Positions 45,659 through 55,656 of a stretch of 64,000 nt of DNA are shown in pieces. How positions within the stretch are numbered: the first letter of the stretch is position 1; every line of letters begins with the position of its first letter. The stretch comes from Geitlerinema sp. BBD 1991-9 (GTDB lineage: Bacteria > Cyanobacteriota > Cyanobacteriia > Cyanobacteriales > Geitlerinemataceae). Both the position numbers and the translations under genes were made by a program. The notes beneath the pieces were generated by a model, which saw nothing but the letters and a program-made list of their open reading frames with translations, was not told the origin of the DNA and did not search any database. The stretch spans positions 186,001-250,000 of the forward strand of contig LWRO01000006.1 in the NCBI GenBank assembly GCA_001657325.1. Direction: 5' to 3'.

Positions 45659-46410
45659 AGTTTTGAAGGTTATCGATCGAAAACAATACTCGAATCGACC
45701 CAATACGAACTTCGCTTCTGCCGTGCCTCAGCCCGACTCGCTCGATGAGGATCTGCGAATTTATGTTATTTTGACACTTCTGACAAAGGTTTGGCAATCT
45801 CGAGTGCGCTTCTTAGTCTCAACGGCTTCAAGGCTCGATCTTTTAGGAGATCGATCGACTGCGTTGGTTCTGCGACGGGATACCTTGCCTCGGTTCTGGT
45901 CGGGCGATCCAAATCGGGATAGTTTCTTTTTCTAGATCTGCCCGCATTGTAGCCGGGTTAAAATTGTAAAAAAATGTTAATACAAACCTCGTCAAAATCT
46001 CAGCTTGATGGAACCTAACGCGAGATGAGCTTCGTCCGTTTTGTGGAGACTAGATACTTACAATAGCTCTCTTGAGATCTCGTTAGATATCGGAAATTCG
46101 TTTGGATTGACTTCTTTGAAGTTTCTAACTCTAGGGAAATTCTGTTTGAGAAAACGGTCGTAAATTTACAACTCAAACAGTCTCGATCTATAATTGTCGA
46201 GGTGTCGATCGAAGATACATTAACGCAATTTCTAGATTTACGTTCGATTGTTTTTAATGTTTCAATTCAATTAAAATGCTCGATCGATCTAATACAGGTC
46301 GCACTTTGAAATTGCCCAAGAATTTCAAAGTAAATACGATAAAATTTCAAATAATTAATTCACGCGATACACAAAAAAACGTTGAAGTACGATTTTTGAA
46401 TTTCCAAAAA
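45659..46410. other. Divergent intergenic region
   Basis: About 750 bases between the HtrA and helicase genes without a convincing gene. CTGTTTGAG (46142-46150) and CTCAAACAG (46172-46180) form a perfect 9-bp inverted repeat. A 90-codon plus-strand frame at 45663 has no family look. Confidence 0.5.
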
Positions 46411-47988
46411 ATGTCTTTGCGATATGCTTTGAGAGACTACCAACAGAGTCTCGTTCGGCAAGTCTTCGAACAGTGGGCGATGGGTCGCGTGCGTCGGGTA
46501 TTATTACAACTGCCGACGGGGGCGGGAAAAACCGTTGTTTTTTCGAGTATTGCCCAACAATTTACCCACCGAAACCAACCCGTTCTCGTACTCGCCCATC
46601 GTGAAGAATTATTGCTTCAAGCTCGAGAAAAGTTGGAACACGTCACGGGCGAAGCGGTCGGTTTAATAAAAGCCGGATATCCCGAAAATCGATCGTGTTC
46701 GATTCAAGTGGCCAGCGTCGCGTCGTTGGTCAACCGACAGCTTCCCCCCGCCGCGTTAGTCATTGTTGACGAAGCCCATCATTCGACCGCTGCCACCTAT
46801 ACCGCCTTACTCGAACAGTTTCCCCATGCTTGTATTTTAGGCGTGACGGCAACCCCATCGAGAATCGACGGTCAGGGATTCAAGCAATTGTATGATTGCT
46901 TGATTTTAGGCCCGTCGGTACGCGAACTGATCGATCGAGGCTATTTGTCCCCCTTCAAACTTTTTGCCGCCCCGAAAACCGTCGATACCACGGGGGTCAA
47001 AAAAACAGCGGGAGACTACAATCCCAAACAACTGGCTAAAGCCGTCAACGCCTCTCTCGTCATGGGCGATCTCGTCCGGGCGTGGCAGGAATTCGCCCCT
47101 GGGAAAAAAACGGTGGTGTTTGCTGTCAACGTCGAACACAGTCAAGCGATCGCCGAAGCCTATTGCGAATCGGGCGTTCCGGCCGAACATTTAGATGGCA
47201 ATACGAAAGATCTCGATCGAAAGGCTGCCTTAGAACGATTTGCCCGAGGTGAAACCCTCGTCTTGAGTAATTGCGGCTTATTTGCTGAAGGGTTCGACCT
47301 CCCGAGTATCGAAGCCGTTCAATGCGTGCGTCCCACGAGTTCGATCGTCCTATGGCTGCAAATCGTCGGTCGCAGCTTGCGAACGCACCCCGGCAAAGAA
47401 CACGCCATTATCCTCGACCATACGGAAAACTGGATCGTTCACGGCACGCCCGATCGACCCCACCACTGGAGTCTCGACCCTATCAGCCTCTCTCCGGGGC
47501 GCTGGAACGTTGTTTGTTCCCACTGTCGCCACGTCTTCAAACCGCTATCCCACGAGCGCAAACCCCAACGTTATGAATGGCGACCCCAGGAGGGCGAGTT
47601 TGTCGTAATTTGTCATTACACCTGTCCCAACTGTGGTGAGGTGCTCGAATTTGAAGAACGAGACGGCGGCGATCCGATTCCACCGCGAACCTTGGAAAAC
47701 GACGGAAGTGCAGAAATTTGGGAAATTCCCCTAGATTGTCGCGTGGAAATTTTGGCGGAACTCTATCGATTGGTGGGATTTCAGCGGCGGGTACGGCGAA
47801 ATATTACGTTGCAGTGGCTGGCGAATCAGATGGTGCGAAAATGCCCGGATATCGGTGCGCCCGAATTGCGGGAATGTGCGTTGTTGTTGGGGATGGATCG
47901 GGATTGGGCCTGGGATTGGGCTTGCCAGACGATCGAGCAGTTGTCAGCGCGAGGGAAGTCGTCGCCGCGTGCTAATGGATATCGGTGA
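46411..47988 (+). CDS. SF2 DEAD/DEAH-box helicase with zinc ribbon
   Basis: From ATG 46411 the product has 525 residues. Motifs: Walker A LPTGAGKTVVF, DEAH box VIVDEAHHS, TATPSRIDG, ATP/strand motif VLSNCGLFAEGFDLPSIEAVQ, and QIVGRSLR. After the helicase core lies a CSHC...CPNC zinc ribbon (about residues 370-410). It should translocate on DNA or RNA with ATP. The longer frame from 46276 adds non-family residues. It resembles YejH/RadD-type helicases, but the exact role is unclear. Confidence 0.88.
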   Translation: MSLRYALRDYQQSLVRQVFEQWAMGRVRRVLLQLPTGAGKTVVFSSIAQQFTHRNQPVLVLAHREELLLQAREKLEHVTGEAVGLIKAGYPENRSCSIQVASVASLVNRQLPPAALVIVDEAHHSTAATYTALLEQFPHACILGVTATPSRIDGQGFKQLYDCLILGPSVRELIDRGYLSPFKLFAAPKTVDTTGVKKTAGDYNPKQLAKAVNASLVMGDLVRAWQEFAPGKKTVVFAVNVEHSQAIAEAYCESGVPAEHLDGNTKDLDRKAALERFARGETLVLSNCGLFAEGFDLPSIEAVQCVRPTSSIVLWLQIVGRSLRTHPGKEHAIILDHTENWIVHGTPDRPHHWSLDPISLSPGRWNVVCSHCRHVFKPLSHERKPQRYEWRPQEGEFVVICHYTCPNCGEVLEFEERDGGDPIPPRTLENDGSAEIWEIPLDCRVEILAELYRLVGFQRRVRRNITLQWLANQMVRKCPDIGAPELRECALLLGMDRDWAWDWACQTIEQLSARGKSSPRANGYR

Positions 47989-48084
47989 GCTTGCCAGAGA
48001 GCGTGCGATCGAGCGAGATAAAAAACGTTGCCGACTGCATCGCATAATAAGATCGGTGAACGTAGTCCTCTCGAAGCAAAAACT

Positions 48085-48909
48085 GTGAATTCCGTAACTT
48101 CCCAACCGCCAACCGCCGATCGATCTCCGTTTTCGTGGTTTCAGCGTTTGCGTCGTTCGATCGCCCGCTACCGAACCCTCGCGATGGTGGCGGTGTTAGC
48201 AGTGATGCTCTCGGGATGCGTGCGCTACGATGTGGGGATTCACTTCGACAGTCAAACCCACGGCGAAATCGTCCAACACGTCAACCTCTCAAAACGGTTT
48301 GCCAACCTCAGCAGCGTGACGGTGCAGGAGTGGTTGGACAGTCTCGATCGACGCGCTCGATCGTTACGAGGCTACACGACTCGTCAAGGCGCTCGCGAGG
48401 CCGTCGTCGTCATTCCCTTCAACAACGGAGAGGAACTCGTCAGCAAGTTCAATAAATTTTTTAACCCCATCGACAATCGCGCCGTCGCCCCAGAAATGGC
48501 GGGCGAAATTCCGCAACTGGCAACCCACCTCGCGATCGAACAGCGAAATTTCGTATTTGCCATCTACAACCATCTCAGTTTAGATGTCGATTTGCAGGCG
48601 TTGGGCGTGTTATCGACGGAAGGGAACGTCCTCGTCAGTCCGGGGGGCTTATTGGATTTAGCGTTTCGCCTCGATACACCTTGGGGCGTTTCGATCGATC
48701 CCGAATTAACGGGTTTGTCGCTGCCCCGTGAAACCTCGGAAACGTCGTCAGTTTGGACGTTAGAACCCGGTGCAGTTCAACACATCGAAACGAGTTTTTG
48801 GGTTCCAAGTCCCATCGGCATCGGTGCGGCGGTTATTCTTGCTGTCGTTTCCATGGGGTGGTACTTAAAGCATCAATTGTTGCCGAAATTGGGAATCGGA
48901 CGCAGTTGA
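48085..48909 (+). CDS. DUF3153 lipoprotein
   Basis: From GTG 48085 the 274-residue product has a basic region, a lipoprotein signal (LAMVAVLAVMLSGC), a DUF3153 domain (RYDVGIHFDSQTHGEIVQHV, VQEWLDSLDRRARSLRG, EELVSKFNKFFNP) and a C-terminal membrane helix (IGAAVILAVVSMGWYL). The lipid-modified Cys near 40 plus C-terminal anchor suggest a loop in the periplasm or lumen. TTG 48028 is another start. DUF3153 is cyanobacterial and unknown. Confidence 0.88.
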   Translation: MNSVTSQPPTADRSPFSWFQRLRRSIARYRTLAMVAVLAVMLSGCVRYDVGIHFDSQTHGEIVQHVNLSKRFANLSSVTVQEWLDSLDRRARSLRGYTTRQGAREAVVVIPFNNGEELVSKFNKFFNPIDNRAVAPEMAGEIPQLATHLAIEQRNFVFAIYNHLSLDVDLQALGVLSTEGNVLVSPGGLLDLAFRLDTPWGVSIDPELTGLSLPRETSETSSVWTLEPGAVQHIETSFWVPSPIGIGAAVILAVVSMGWYLKHQLLPKLGIGRS

Positions 48910-48961
48910 GGAGATAAGGTAATAACCCTCCTCATCTCCCCAACTTCCCCAAACCCCGAAC

Positions 48962-50377
48962 TCAAACCATTTCTTTGAGGGAGATGGCGGCTTCGTTCAG
49001 GCGCTGAGTGCCGACTTTAACTTGAGAAATCCCCGAGGCTGTTTCTCGGGCCGCCGTGTTGAGGGAATTCATGGCTTCGACCACCTGTTGAACGGCACTC
49101 ACTTGCTGTTTGAGCGTCAGAGAAATTTGCTGGTTGTTTAACACGACTTCGTTGATGGCGCTGCGAATTTCTCCAAAGGACTCGGAGGTGTTTTGACTGG
49201 TGCGAACGCCGGATTCGACCGTTTTCGTGCCTTCGTCAGTGACCATGACTGTAGAGTTAATCGCATTTTGGATGTCGGCGACGAGGGCGTTAATCTTTTC
49301 GGCCGATTTCTTACTTCGATCGGCGAGTTTGCGAATCTCACTGGCGACGACAGAAAAGCCTTTTCCGTGTTCTCCCGCGCGAACAGCTTCAACAGCGGCA
49401 TTGAGCGCGAGCATATTAGTTTGGTTGGCTAAATCGCTGACGAGGATGGAGATATTGCCAATTTGGTTCGTTTGTTCGCTCAATTGTAGGATTTGCCGGG
49501 CAATGGCACTGACTTTATCCTTTAAAACCGTCATCGTCTCGACCGTTTCGGCCACCGTGCGCGTTCCGTTATCGGCTTGGTTGAGAGCTTGACGGGCGTT
49601 TTCCGTCGCGGCATCGGCTTGTTCCATGATTTGGCGAGAGGACGCGCCGAGTTCGTCCATGGTGGTGGTGGTTTCGTTGACGGAGGCCGCTTGTTGAGTC
49701 GCAGCGCGTTCTTGCTGTTCGACTGTGGCAGCAATTTCCGAGGAAGAACTGGCGATGGCACCGGCTGACTGGTCCATTTGGTTGGCAATGTTGCGAACGA
49801 CCCACCAACCGATCGAAGTAGACAGAAGAAAGACGATCAGGGTAAAGCCCAGAGTCGAGTATAGGAGGGTATTGAGGGATGTGAATAGGATCTCGTCCTC
49901 TTCTTGCCGAAAGCTTTGTAGGAGCGCTTGGACGTCTTCAACTTGTTTGCGTCCTTTGTCTTCTCTCCATTGAATCATGGCTTCGTCGGTCTTTCCTGAT
50001 TCGACAAATTGGAAGATCGAATCGTTAATGGCTATTAAGTCATCGACATCTTTAACAAGTGCCTCCAAAACCTGTTGTTGCTCGGGGTCGACCAGTTGTT
50101 CTGCGAGCGTTGCAGCATCGGTATTATAAGTATTTTTAGCGTTTTGATAAGAGATTTTTGAGATATCGTTTCGATCGAGCAGATATCCTCGCGTCGTCCG
50201 CGACATAATTTGAATATTGAGGGCAATATCGTTGACGAGCTGGCTGTTGTCGATGAGCATTCTCAGATTATGGGATTCTCGAGCAACAAAGACAGACAAT
50301 AAGGCAGACAGGAAAACTGGAACTGAATAGCCAGCGATAATCCAATTCCGAATTTTGGTTTGTTTGAACGCATTCAT
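48962..50377 (-). CDS. Methyl-accepting chemotaxis protein
   Basis: The 471-residue receptor has TM1 ([19 protein letters not shown]), a helical CHASE3-like sensor (about 35-175), TM2 ([24 protein letters not shown]) and an MCP signalling domain with the hairpin tip [44 protein letters not shown]. No HAMP domain is apparent. It would feed CheA-type kinases for phototaxis or gliding, but no che genes are near. AGGAG lies upstream of the ATG. Confidence 0.93.
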   Translation of the reverse strand: MNAFKQTKIRNWIIAGYSVPVFLSALLSVFVARESHNLRMLIDNSQLVNDIALNIQIMSRTTRGYLLDRNDISKISYQNAKNTYNTDAATLAEQLVDPEQQQVLEALVKDVDDLIAINDSIFQFVESGKTDEAMIQWREDKGRKQVEDVQALLQSFRQEEDEILFTSLNTLLYSTLGFTLIVFLLSTSIGWWVVRNIANQMDQSAGAIASSSSEIAATVEQQERAATQQAASVNETTTTMDELGASSRQIMEQADAATENARQALNQADNGTRTVAETVETMTVLKDKVSAIARQILQLSEQTNQIGNISILVSDLANQTNMLALNAAVEAVRAGEHGKGFSVVASEIRKLADRSKKSAEKINALVADIQNAINSTVMVTDEGTKTVESGVRTSQNTSESFGEIRSAINEVVLNNQQISLTLKQQVSAVQQVVEAMNSLNTAARETASGISQVKVGTQRLNEAAISLKEMV

Positions 50378-51140
50378 CTTTCAGCAACTCCTAGAGGAAA
50401 CGATTGCAGGTCTATCGTTTTGGGGAAACGAGATCGAGAGGCAGACTCGATCGAATTGAGAATTTTAAAAAACTCGATCGAAAGTCGAATCGTTTGGAAT
50501 CAATGAGAATACAACGACTCGTTTGGTAAGTTTTGCGCGTTTGATTTTTTTCGATCTAAAAACAAGTCATAAAAAAGGAACTCGCCGAAAATTTTAAGAT
50601 ATCTATTTTTAATAGTCTATCAAAAGATAGCAGGCGATCTGAAGAATGTAGAAAATTTTAAGATTGAGAAGAGAAGAGATTATCTCGTTGGATGAGAACG
50701 ATCGTTGGGGTTTCTCCCTCGAAGTCCTTAAGCCACCTAGGATCGCTCGAATACCCTTCTGAAAGATAAACCGCCAATGCGACTAGACATATCAGCGATT
50801 GTAGAGTTGACTCACTGACTTAAGACATTCGCATATTTTCACGACGTCGATTGAAATAATACCATTGAACCACGGGTGCATCTCACTTTTGCGATCGCAA
50901 AAGTGAGATGCACCCATCGAATCACTCAATATTTTAAAGCAACTCTGATATAGAAAGCCTAAATAATTTGCAAAATTCTACAAGGATAAACTATTTATAT
51001 TGTAAAACATATTGTAAAAATTCTAGCCTGCCAGTTCGTTTACCACTCAAATCGGCTTGCTATAGCAATTTTTGTGGCTGCGACTTATCGACTGAAAAGA
51101 AGCCCTTACTTGGAAAATTTCATTATAGCTCATCTCTCGT
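50378..51140. other. Gene-free stretch with 42-bp palindrome
   Basis: About 760 bases without a supported gene; a long plus-strand frame at 50968-51351 overlaps the coiled-coil gene on the other strand and is unlikely. It holds the chemoreceptor promoter and a perfect palindrome at 50874-50915. Confidence 0.6.
50874..50915. repeat. Perfect 42-bp palindrome centred on GCGATCGC
   Basis: GGGTGCATCTCACTTTTGCG continues through ATCGC to its exact reverse complement, with no spacer. The centre is the HIP1 octamer. The arm GTGCATCTCA...CTTTTG also appears, diverged, at both ends of the segment near 19690-19872. Confidence 0.97.
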
Positions 51141-51662
51141 TCAAAGCTCCTTGCTTTCAAGCTTTAATACTCGATCGAGAAGTGAATTTAACTGCTGCTC
51201 GAGTTTGGAAATATACTGTGTTTGTACAGACACGGTTTTTTCTAATTCAAGGACTCGGGCTTCGATCGATCGAGGTTTTGGCGCTTCCTTTGCTCGATTG
51301 AGTGCTTCTGCAACCGCTTGCCAACTGCGCCTTGACAACTTCACGCCGTAGGTTTCTTTCAAATACTGATAAGCAACGTTGAGTTTCCCAAATTCGGCTT
51401 TCAACGATTGAGGAGTCCAAGATTGAGTTTCAGGCGATCGCGCTTCGGGAAGTGCTTTTTGCGAACTTCGATCGTCCACAAATTCAGCGATCGTGTCTTC
51501 TTCTGCTTTGGCGTAAGCGTACCCCGTTCGCAAGGCGGCTTCAGCAACTCGCAGCGTATTGTTCGACATCTCATCGCCGATTTCTCGCATCTGGCGAACA
51601 CCGTCTTGAATGTCACTGAGTTGTTGGGTGGCGGCTTTGAGTGAATCGGTTAACTTTCCCAT
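51141..51662 (-). CDS. Coiled-coil hypothetical protein
   Basis: The 173-residue protein has an N-terminal helix (LTDSLKAATQQLSDIQDGVRQM), a middle segment (LKAEFGKLNVAYQYLKETYGVKLSRRSWQAVAEAL) and a C-terminal leucine-rich coiled coil (LELEKTVSVQTQYISKLEQQ). No family was recognised. It follows the next coiled-coil gene by 11 bases, so the two probably form one unit and perhaps one complex. Confidence 0.75.
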   Translation of the reverse strand: MGKLTDSLKAATQQLSDIQDGVRQMREIGDEMSNNTLRVAEAALRTGYAYAKAEEDTIAEFVDDRSSQKALPEARSPETQSWTPQSLKAEFGKLNVAYQYLKETYGVKLSRRSWQAVAEALNRAKEAPKPRSIEARVLELEKTVSVQTQYISKLEQQLNSLLDRVLKLESKEL

Positions 51663-51673
51663 CGGTGACTCGT

Positions 51674-52249
51674 TTATTTATCGTCTAGGATCGATCGATT
51701 GATATTAGACGGATTTTCACTCGTCCAATCGTCTTCGGGGCGCTCGCGTAATAACGGCTTAGGCATAAACGCTTGCACGTCAGTCGTTAACAGTCGTTTG
51801 GCCGCATTAAACAATCGAGTAAAGCGACTCGCCAGCGACAAGATACCTTTATCTTCACTCACTTCTTCGTAAACCGCCTCGAATTCCCGAACGAGCTGCG
51901 TGGTTGCGTTCAATTGAGCGGTGAGCGAATCGACTTGTCGTTCTAAAGCACTGCCCCGTTCTTGAAGCTGTAATTTTTTGTCAGTGTTATATCGTAGCGC
52001 TTCTTGTAACTGCTGTCGCTCTCGCTGAACCTGCTCGAGAATACTGCTCGTTTGCTGGAGGTTGACGTGGAGGGTGTGTAGTTTTTCCTTCGCTTCAGTT
52101 TGGCGGCGGACGAGCTGTCCTCGACTGATGGTTAAGCTTTTGTACTCCCTGCGCAGGTCGAAATACTGAGATTCGAGTTCCTCGCGATCGAGCTTTTGAA
52201 CGCGAGAGGGAAATTCGCTAACGCTTCGATAGTCTTTGTAACCAGCCAT
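51674..52249 (-). CDS. Coiled-coil hypothetical protein
   Basis: The 191-residue protein is nearly all charged heptads (LDREELESQYFDLRREYKSL, REKLHTLH, VQRERQQLQEALR), then ILSLASRFTRLFNAAKRLL near the C-terminus. ATG 52249 (MAGYKDYRSV) is chosen over an extension to 52288. Unknown function; no enzyme motif. Co-transcribed with the smaller coiled-coil gene. Confidence 0.78.
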   Translation of the reverse strand: MAGYKDYRSVSEFPSRVQKLDREELESQYFDLRREYKSLTISRGQLVRRQTEAKEKLHTLHVNLQQTSSILEQVQRERQQLQEALRYNTDKKLQLQERGSALERQVDSLTAQLNATTQLVREFEAVYEEVSEDKGILSLASRFTRLFNAAKRLLTTDVQAFMPKPLLRERPEDDWTSENPSNINRSILDDK

Positions 52250-52391
52250 TTCGATCGATGATGCGATGAATTGAGTTTCAAAAATCAAGCCGAATTAATA
52301 TTTCGTAATACTCTTAAAGAGTCCTAGCTTTAATTCTAAAGGGTCGATCGATCGACTCGCAACCGTAAAATCGCCGATAAAAATTCCACAA

Positions 52392-52424
52392 AAAACCCCG
52401 GTTTCCCAGGGAAACCGGGGTTTT
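52392..52424. terminator. Strong hairpin terminator after rtcB
   Basis: AAAACCCCGGTTTCCC and GGGAAACCGGGGTTTT form a perfect 16-base inverted repeat around a single A, with A- and T-runs at both sides so it can work in either direction. It sits 16 bases after the rtcB stop. Confidence 0.92.
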
Positions 52425-52439
52425 CTAGCGTTCGATCGA

Positions 52440-53621
52440 TCAGCCTTTCACGCAAACCACCTGTTTCAATGCGGCGACGACTTCCACTAAATCGGACTGC
52501 TGCGCCATCACTTCGTCGATGGGTTTGTACGCACCGGGGATTTCGTCAAGGACACCTCTGTCCTTCCGACATTCCACACCCTGCGTTTGCTTAACTAGAT
52601 CGTCGATCGAAAACTGTTTTTTCGCTTTATTGCGCGACATCAAACGGCCGGCACCGTGAGAACAGCTACAATAACTTTCAAGGTTGCCCTTCCCTTTCAC
52701 GATGAAAGACTTCGCCCCCATCGAACCGGGAATAATACCGTAATCGTCCTGTTGCGCTCTCACCGCACCCTTGCGCGTTACGTACACCGACTCGCCAAAA
52801 TGGACTTCTCGCTCGGCGTAATTGTGGTGACAGTTCACCTCGATCGAGGGTTTCATCGGCGTTCCACCGGACAGGTATTTTTCGACAATCCGCTTCAGCC
52901 GCGCCATCATCACGTCGCGATTGTAGCGCGCATAATGTTGCGCCCACTGCAAATCGCGCCAATACGCTTCAAATTCCGGGGTGTTAGCGACAAAATAGGC
53001 AAGATCGGGATCGTTCAAGCGAGTATCGCTGAGTTGGAGTAGCTTTTTCGCCGTGCTGATGTGGCACTGTGCGAGACGGTTGCCAATATTGCGAGATCCC
53101 GAATGTAGCATCAACCAGACGTTCTCTTCCGTGTCGAGACACACTTCGATGAAGTGGTTTCCACCGCCGAGAGACCCCATCTGTTTCATGGCTTTATCAC
53201 TTACGTCCTGCACGCCAGGATGTAAGTCGTTAAACTCGCGCCATCCTTGCCAGTTGTTAACAGACTTATCAACCGTTTTATTGCTGTTAAAACCGACGGG
53301 AATAGCGGCTTCGATATCTCGGCGAATCTGTTTGAGATTTCCCTCCAGTTGTGCGGCGACAAATGGCGTTTTAACCGCACACATTCCGCACCCGATATCA
53401 ACACCAACGGCCGCCGGAATAATAGCATCTTTCGTCGCAATGACCGATCCGACCAGCGCCCCTTTTCCGAGGTGAACGTCGGGCATCAGTGCTACGTGTT
53501 TGAAAACAAAAGGTAAGGCGGCGACGTTTTTCGCCATCTGAAGTTCTTGAGACCCTAAATCGTGGCTCGCCCAAGATAAAACGGGCTTAGGAGTCGAGAG
53601 TTTGAGTTGTTGGTAAGTCAT
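52440..53621 (-). CDS. rtcB: RNA-splicing ligase RtcB
   Basis: RtcB joins 2',3'-cyclic phosphate or 3'-phosphate RNA to 5'-OH RNA using GTP and Mn. The 393-residue protein has LPFVFKHVALMPDVHLGKGA, AVGVDIGCGMCAVKT, GSLGGGNHFIEV, MLHSGSRNIG, NCHHNYAERE and the guanylylation site SYCSCSHGAGRLMSR. Length is within the RtcB range (about 400). ATG 53621 matches the family start. No archease partner gene is visible; the neighbours are coiled-coil and RTX genes. Confidence 0.95.
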   Translation of the reverse strand: MTYQQLKLSTPKPVLSWASHDLGSQELQMAKNVAALPFVFKHVALMPDVHLGKGALVGSVIATKDAIIPAAVGVDIGCGMCAVKTPFVAAQLEGNLKQIRRDIEAAIPVGFNSNKTVDKSVNNWQGWREFNDLHPGVQDVSDKAMKQMGSLGGGNHFIEVCLDTEENVWLMLHSGSRNIGNRLAQCHISTAKKLLQLSDTRLNDPDLAYFVANTPEFEAYWRDLQWAQHYARYNRDVMMARLKRIVEKYLSGGTPMKPSIEVNCHHNYAEREVHFGESVYVTRKGAVRAQQDDYGIIPGSMGAKSFIVKGKGNLESYCSCSHGAGRLMSRNKAKKQFSIDDLVKQTQGVECRKDRGVLDEIPGAYKPIDEVMAQQSDLVEVVAALKQVVCVKG

Positions 53622-53887
53622 AAGGTTTAACGATAATTGGAGGTTCAGGTAAAATTCCCGTTCTTCGTGCCGAGGACTGGACAAACAAAGAACGGGAACA
53701 ACGCATCACAAAGCAGCCAGAAGGATCGAGATCGAGTTTGACCTCTATTGTAATACAATAATACTACAGGCACGAGTATGTCAAGTGCTATACAGAATCG
53801 GCCAGTCCTCCGCAGGATTTTTACGGGCTTCTAGCCAGTATTACAGAGGGTTTGGAAAATCTCGATCGAGATCGAATGGCGGGAAGC

Positions 53888-55417
53888 TTACCCTAACAAT
53901 AACGCCGCTTCGTCGAGGTCTTGTACGGAGAACGACCAGGTGTAAGTCTCACTGTTCGCGGTAATCGAGGCGGTGTAAGTTGCGCCAGGAGTCAAGGGAC
54001 TCTGAGGCATGAGAACGATGGCATCGCGGGAATCTAAAACGGCGCGTCCCAAACTCTGGGCGCTGGAGTCGGGGTTGGTGTAGCTGGTTTCGTCGAAGAC
54101 GATGTGAGGTAAGGCGACACCGTTTTGAGTGAAGGACGATGCAGTGACGTTGGGGGTGACATTTCCCGAACCGAGTTGCAAGTAAAGCGGTGCGCCAGTG
54201 GGTGCGCTGAAGCCAGAACCGGTGAGGGGATCGGGAAATTCGTTACCGTCGTAGCTATCGATCGGCAAAGTCGCACCGTCTTGGGGGAAGAAGACGGGAT
54301 AGGTGGCAGATACACTCGAATCTAAGCCGCGTAAAACATCGAGTGTGGCCGCAGACTGAACGCCGCCGTCTGCTTCGCTATAGCTGCCGAATCCGACCTG
54401 GGTGAGTTGTGGGTCGATGATACCGATACCGTGGAAGGGGGCGTTCATCCAACCGTCGATCGCATCGACATCACTGCGCGAGACGGCCGAACTGGTGGTC
54501 ACGTTCCCCGATTGTCCGGCTGCTTCGCCTGCTGCAGTGTACCAGGGATTGCTAGAGTCTTCGTCGTGGCCGCCTACGTCGTTTTTCACGAGATAGCGAC
54601 TGTGTAGTACGCCACCGGAACTCCATTCTGGGTTTTCGTTAACGCTGGGGAGTCCGGCGAGACTCCGGAATTGGTTGACTCGTCCCAACCAATCGCTATC
54701 GTTGGCGCTGGTGAGGAAGACGAAATCGTCAAAGCTAGGTCGTCCCGTTTCGACGATACCGAGAGTTTCGCCGGTACTGAGGGCGATACGGCCGTCCGAC
54801 CACACGACGAGGTCGGAAATTGAGAGGTCTTGGGCGGAGAAGGCGATTTTATCTCCTTCTGCGGCGTTGAAGTCGGTGAGTTTGTCCGCCAGTGAGGCAT
54901 CGGAAACCGCACCGTCGCGACTGAGGAAGAAGACATCGGCCCCCGAACCGCCGGTTAGGGTGTCGAAGCCGAGGCTACCGGAAATCGTGTCTTCGCCGCG
55001 ATCGCCGGAAACGAGGTCGTCACCGTTGTCGCCGAGGAGGACGTCATTATCTTGTCCGCCAAAAATTAAGTCGTCGTTTTCGCCACCTCGGAGTGCGTCG
55101 TTCCCGAGGTTTCCGAAGAGGATATCGTTGGCGTTTCCGCCTTCGATCGAGTCGTTATCTCGTCCGGCGGCCACGGTGTCGTCACCACCATGACCCAGAA
55201 GACTGTCGTTTCCGGCGTTTCCGAAGGTGATGCGAGGGCTGTCGTCGTCGTCGTATCGATCGTCTCCTCCGAGTAGCGCCACGGCATCGATACCGGGAGA
55301 GCCGGATAAAAGGTCTTTTTGGGTTCCAGGGATATCGAGGTATTTAATGAGGTCGTTGCTGTTGCTTCCGATGGCAAAGTCGTAGTCGGAAGCAGTAACG
55401 ATATCGGCAAATGTCAT
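53888..55417 (-). CDS. RTX calcium-binding protein with CAP/SCP domain
   Basis: The 509-residue protein starts with RTX nonapeptides (about 40-175; FGNAGNDSLLGHGGDDTVAA, GNLGNDALRGGENDDLIFGG), then a spacer, then a CAP-like domain (about 255-400; VNQFRSLAGLP, VLHSRYLVKNDVGGHDEDSS, GEAAGQSGN, WMNAPFHGIGII), and a C-terminal beta domain (TPGATYTASITANSETYTWS). CAP proteins are usually secreted and bind lipids, metals or other proteins. It has no signal peptide; type I secretion is likely. AAGGAT precedes the ATG. Confidence 0.85.
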   Translation of the reverse strand: MTFADIVTASDYDFAIGSNSNDLIKYLDIPGTQKDLLSGSPGIDAVALLGGDDRYDDDDSPRITFGNAGNDSLLGHGGDDTVAAGRDNDSIEGGNANDILFGNLGNDALRGGENDDLIFGGQDNDVLLGDNGDDLVSGDRGEDTISGSLGFDTLTGGSGADVFFLSRDGAVSDASLADKLTDFNAAEGDKIAFSAQDLSISDLVVWSDGRIALSTGETLGIVETGRPSFDDFVFLTSANDSDWLGRVNQFRSLAGLPSVNENPEWSSGGVLHSRYLVKNDVGGHDEDSSNPWYTAAGEAAGQSGNVTTSSAVSRSDVDAIDGWMNAPFHGIGIIDPQLTQVGFGSYSEADGGVQSAATLDVLRGLDSSVSATYPVFFPQDGATLPIDSYDGNEFPDPLTGSGFSAPTGAPLYLQLGSGNVTPNVTASSFTQNGVALPHIVFDETSYTNPDSSAQSLGRAVLDSRDAIVLMPQSPLTPGATYTASITANSETYTWSFSVQDLDEAALLLG

Positions 55418-55656
55418 GATAGAATCCTTCCAATTCAGGATTTACGGTTTTGGGTAGATGCCGTTTTACTTCTATTATATTTTTTGTTTTTTAAAGTGTC
55501 TGGGCTTCGGCTTCACTCCGCCCCAGGGATGACAAAATGGACAATTGAAGATCGACTAGAAAGCTTCTATTACTTAAATCAAGCAACAAACCAAAAATTC
55601 AAAATCTTTAAATTGAAGCAAGAAAAAACCTAAATGCTCGTGGGATTCGGCGGAGC

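Noticed and set aside
50968-51351. A 127-codon plus-strand frame
   Set aside because: Cys/Ser-rich translation that overlaps the coiled-coil gene on the other strand.
51401-51662. Suspected PspA/ESCRT-III relation of the coiled-coil proteins
   Set aside because: Helical character alone is not enough; the PspA sequence signatures are not seen.
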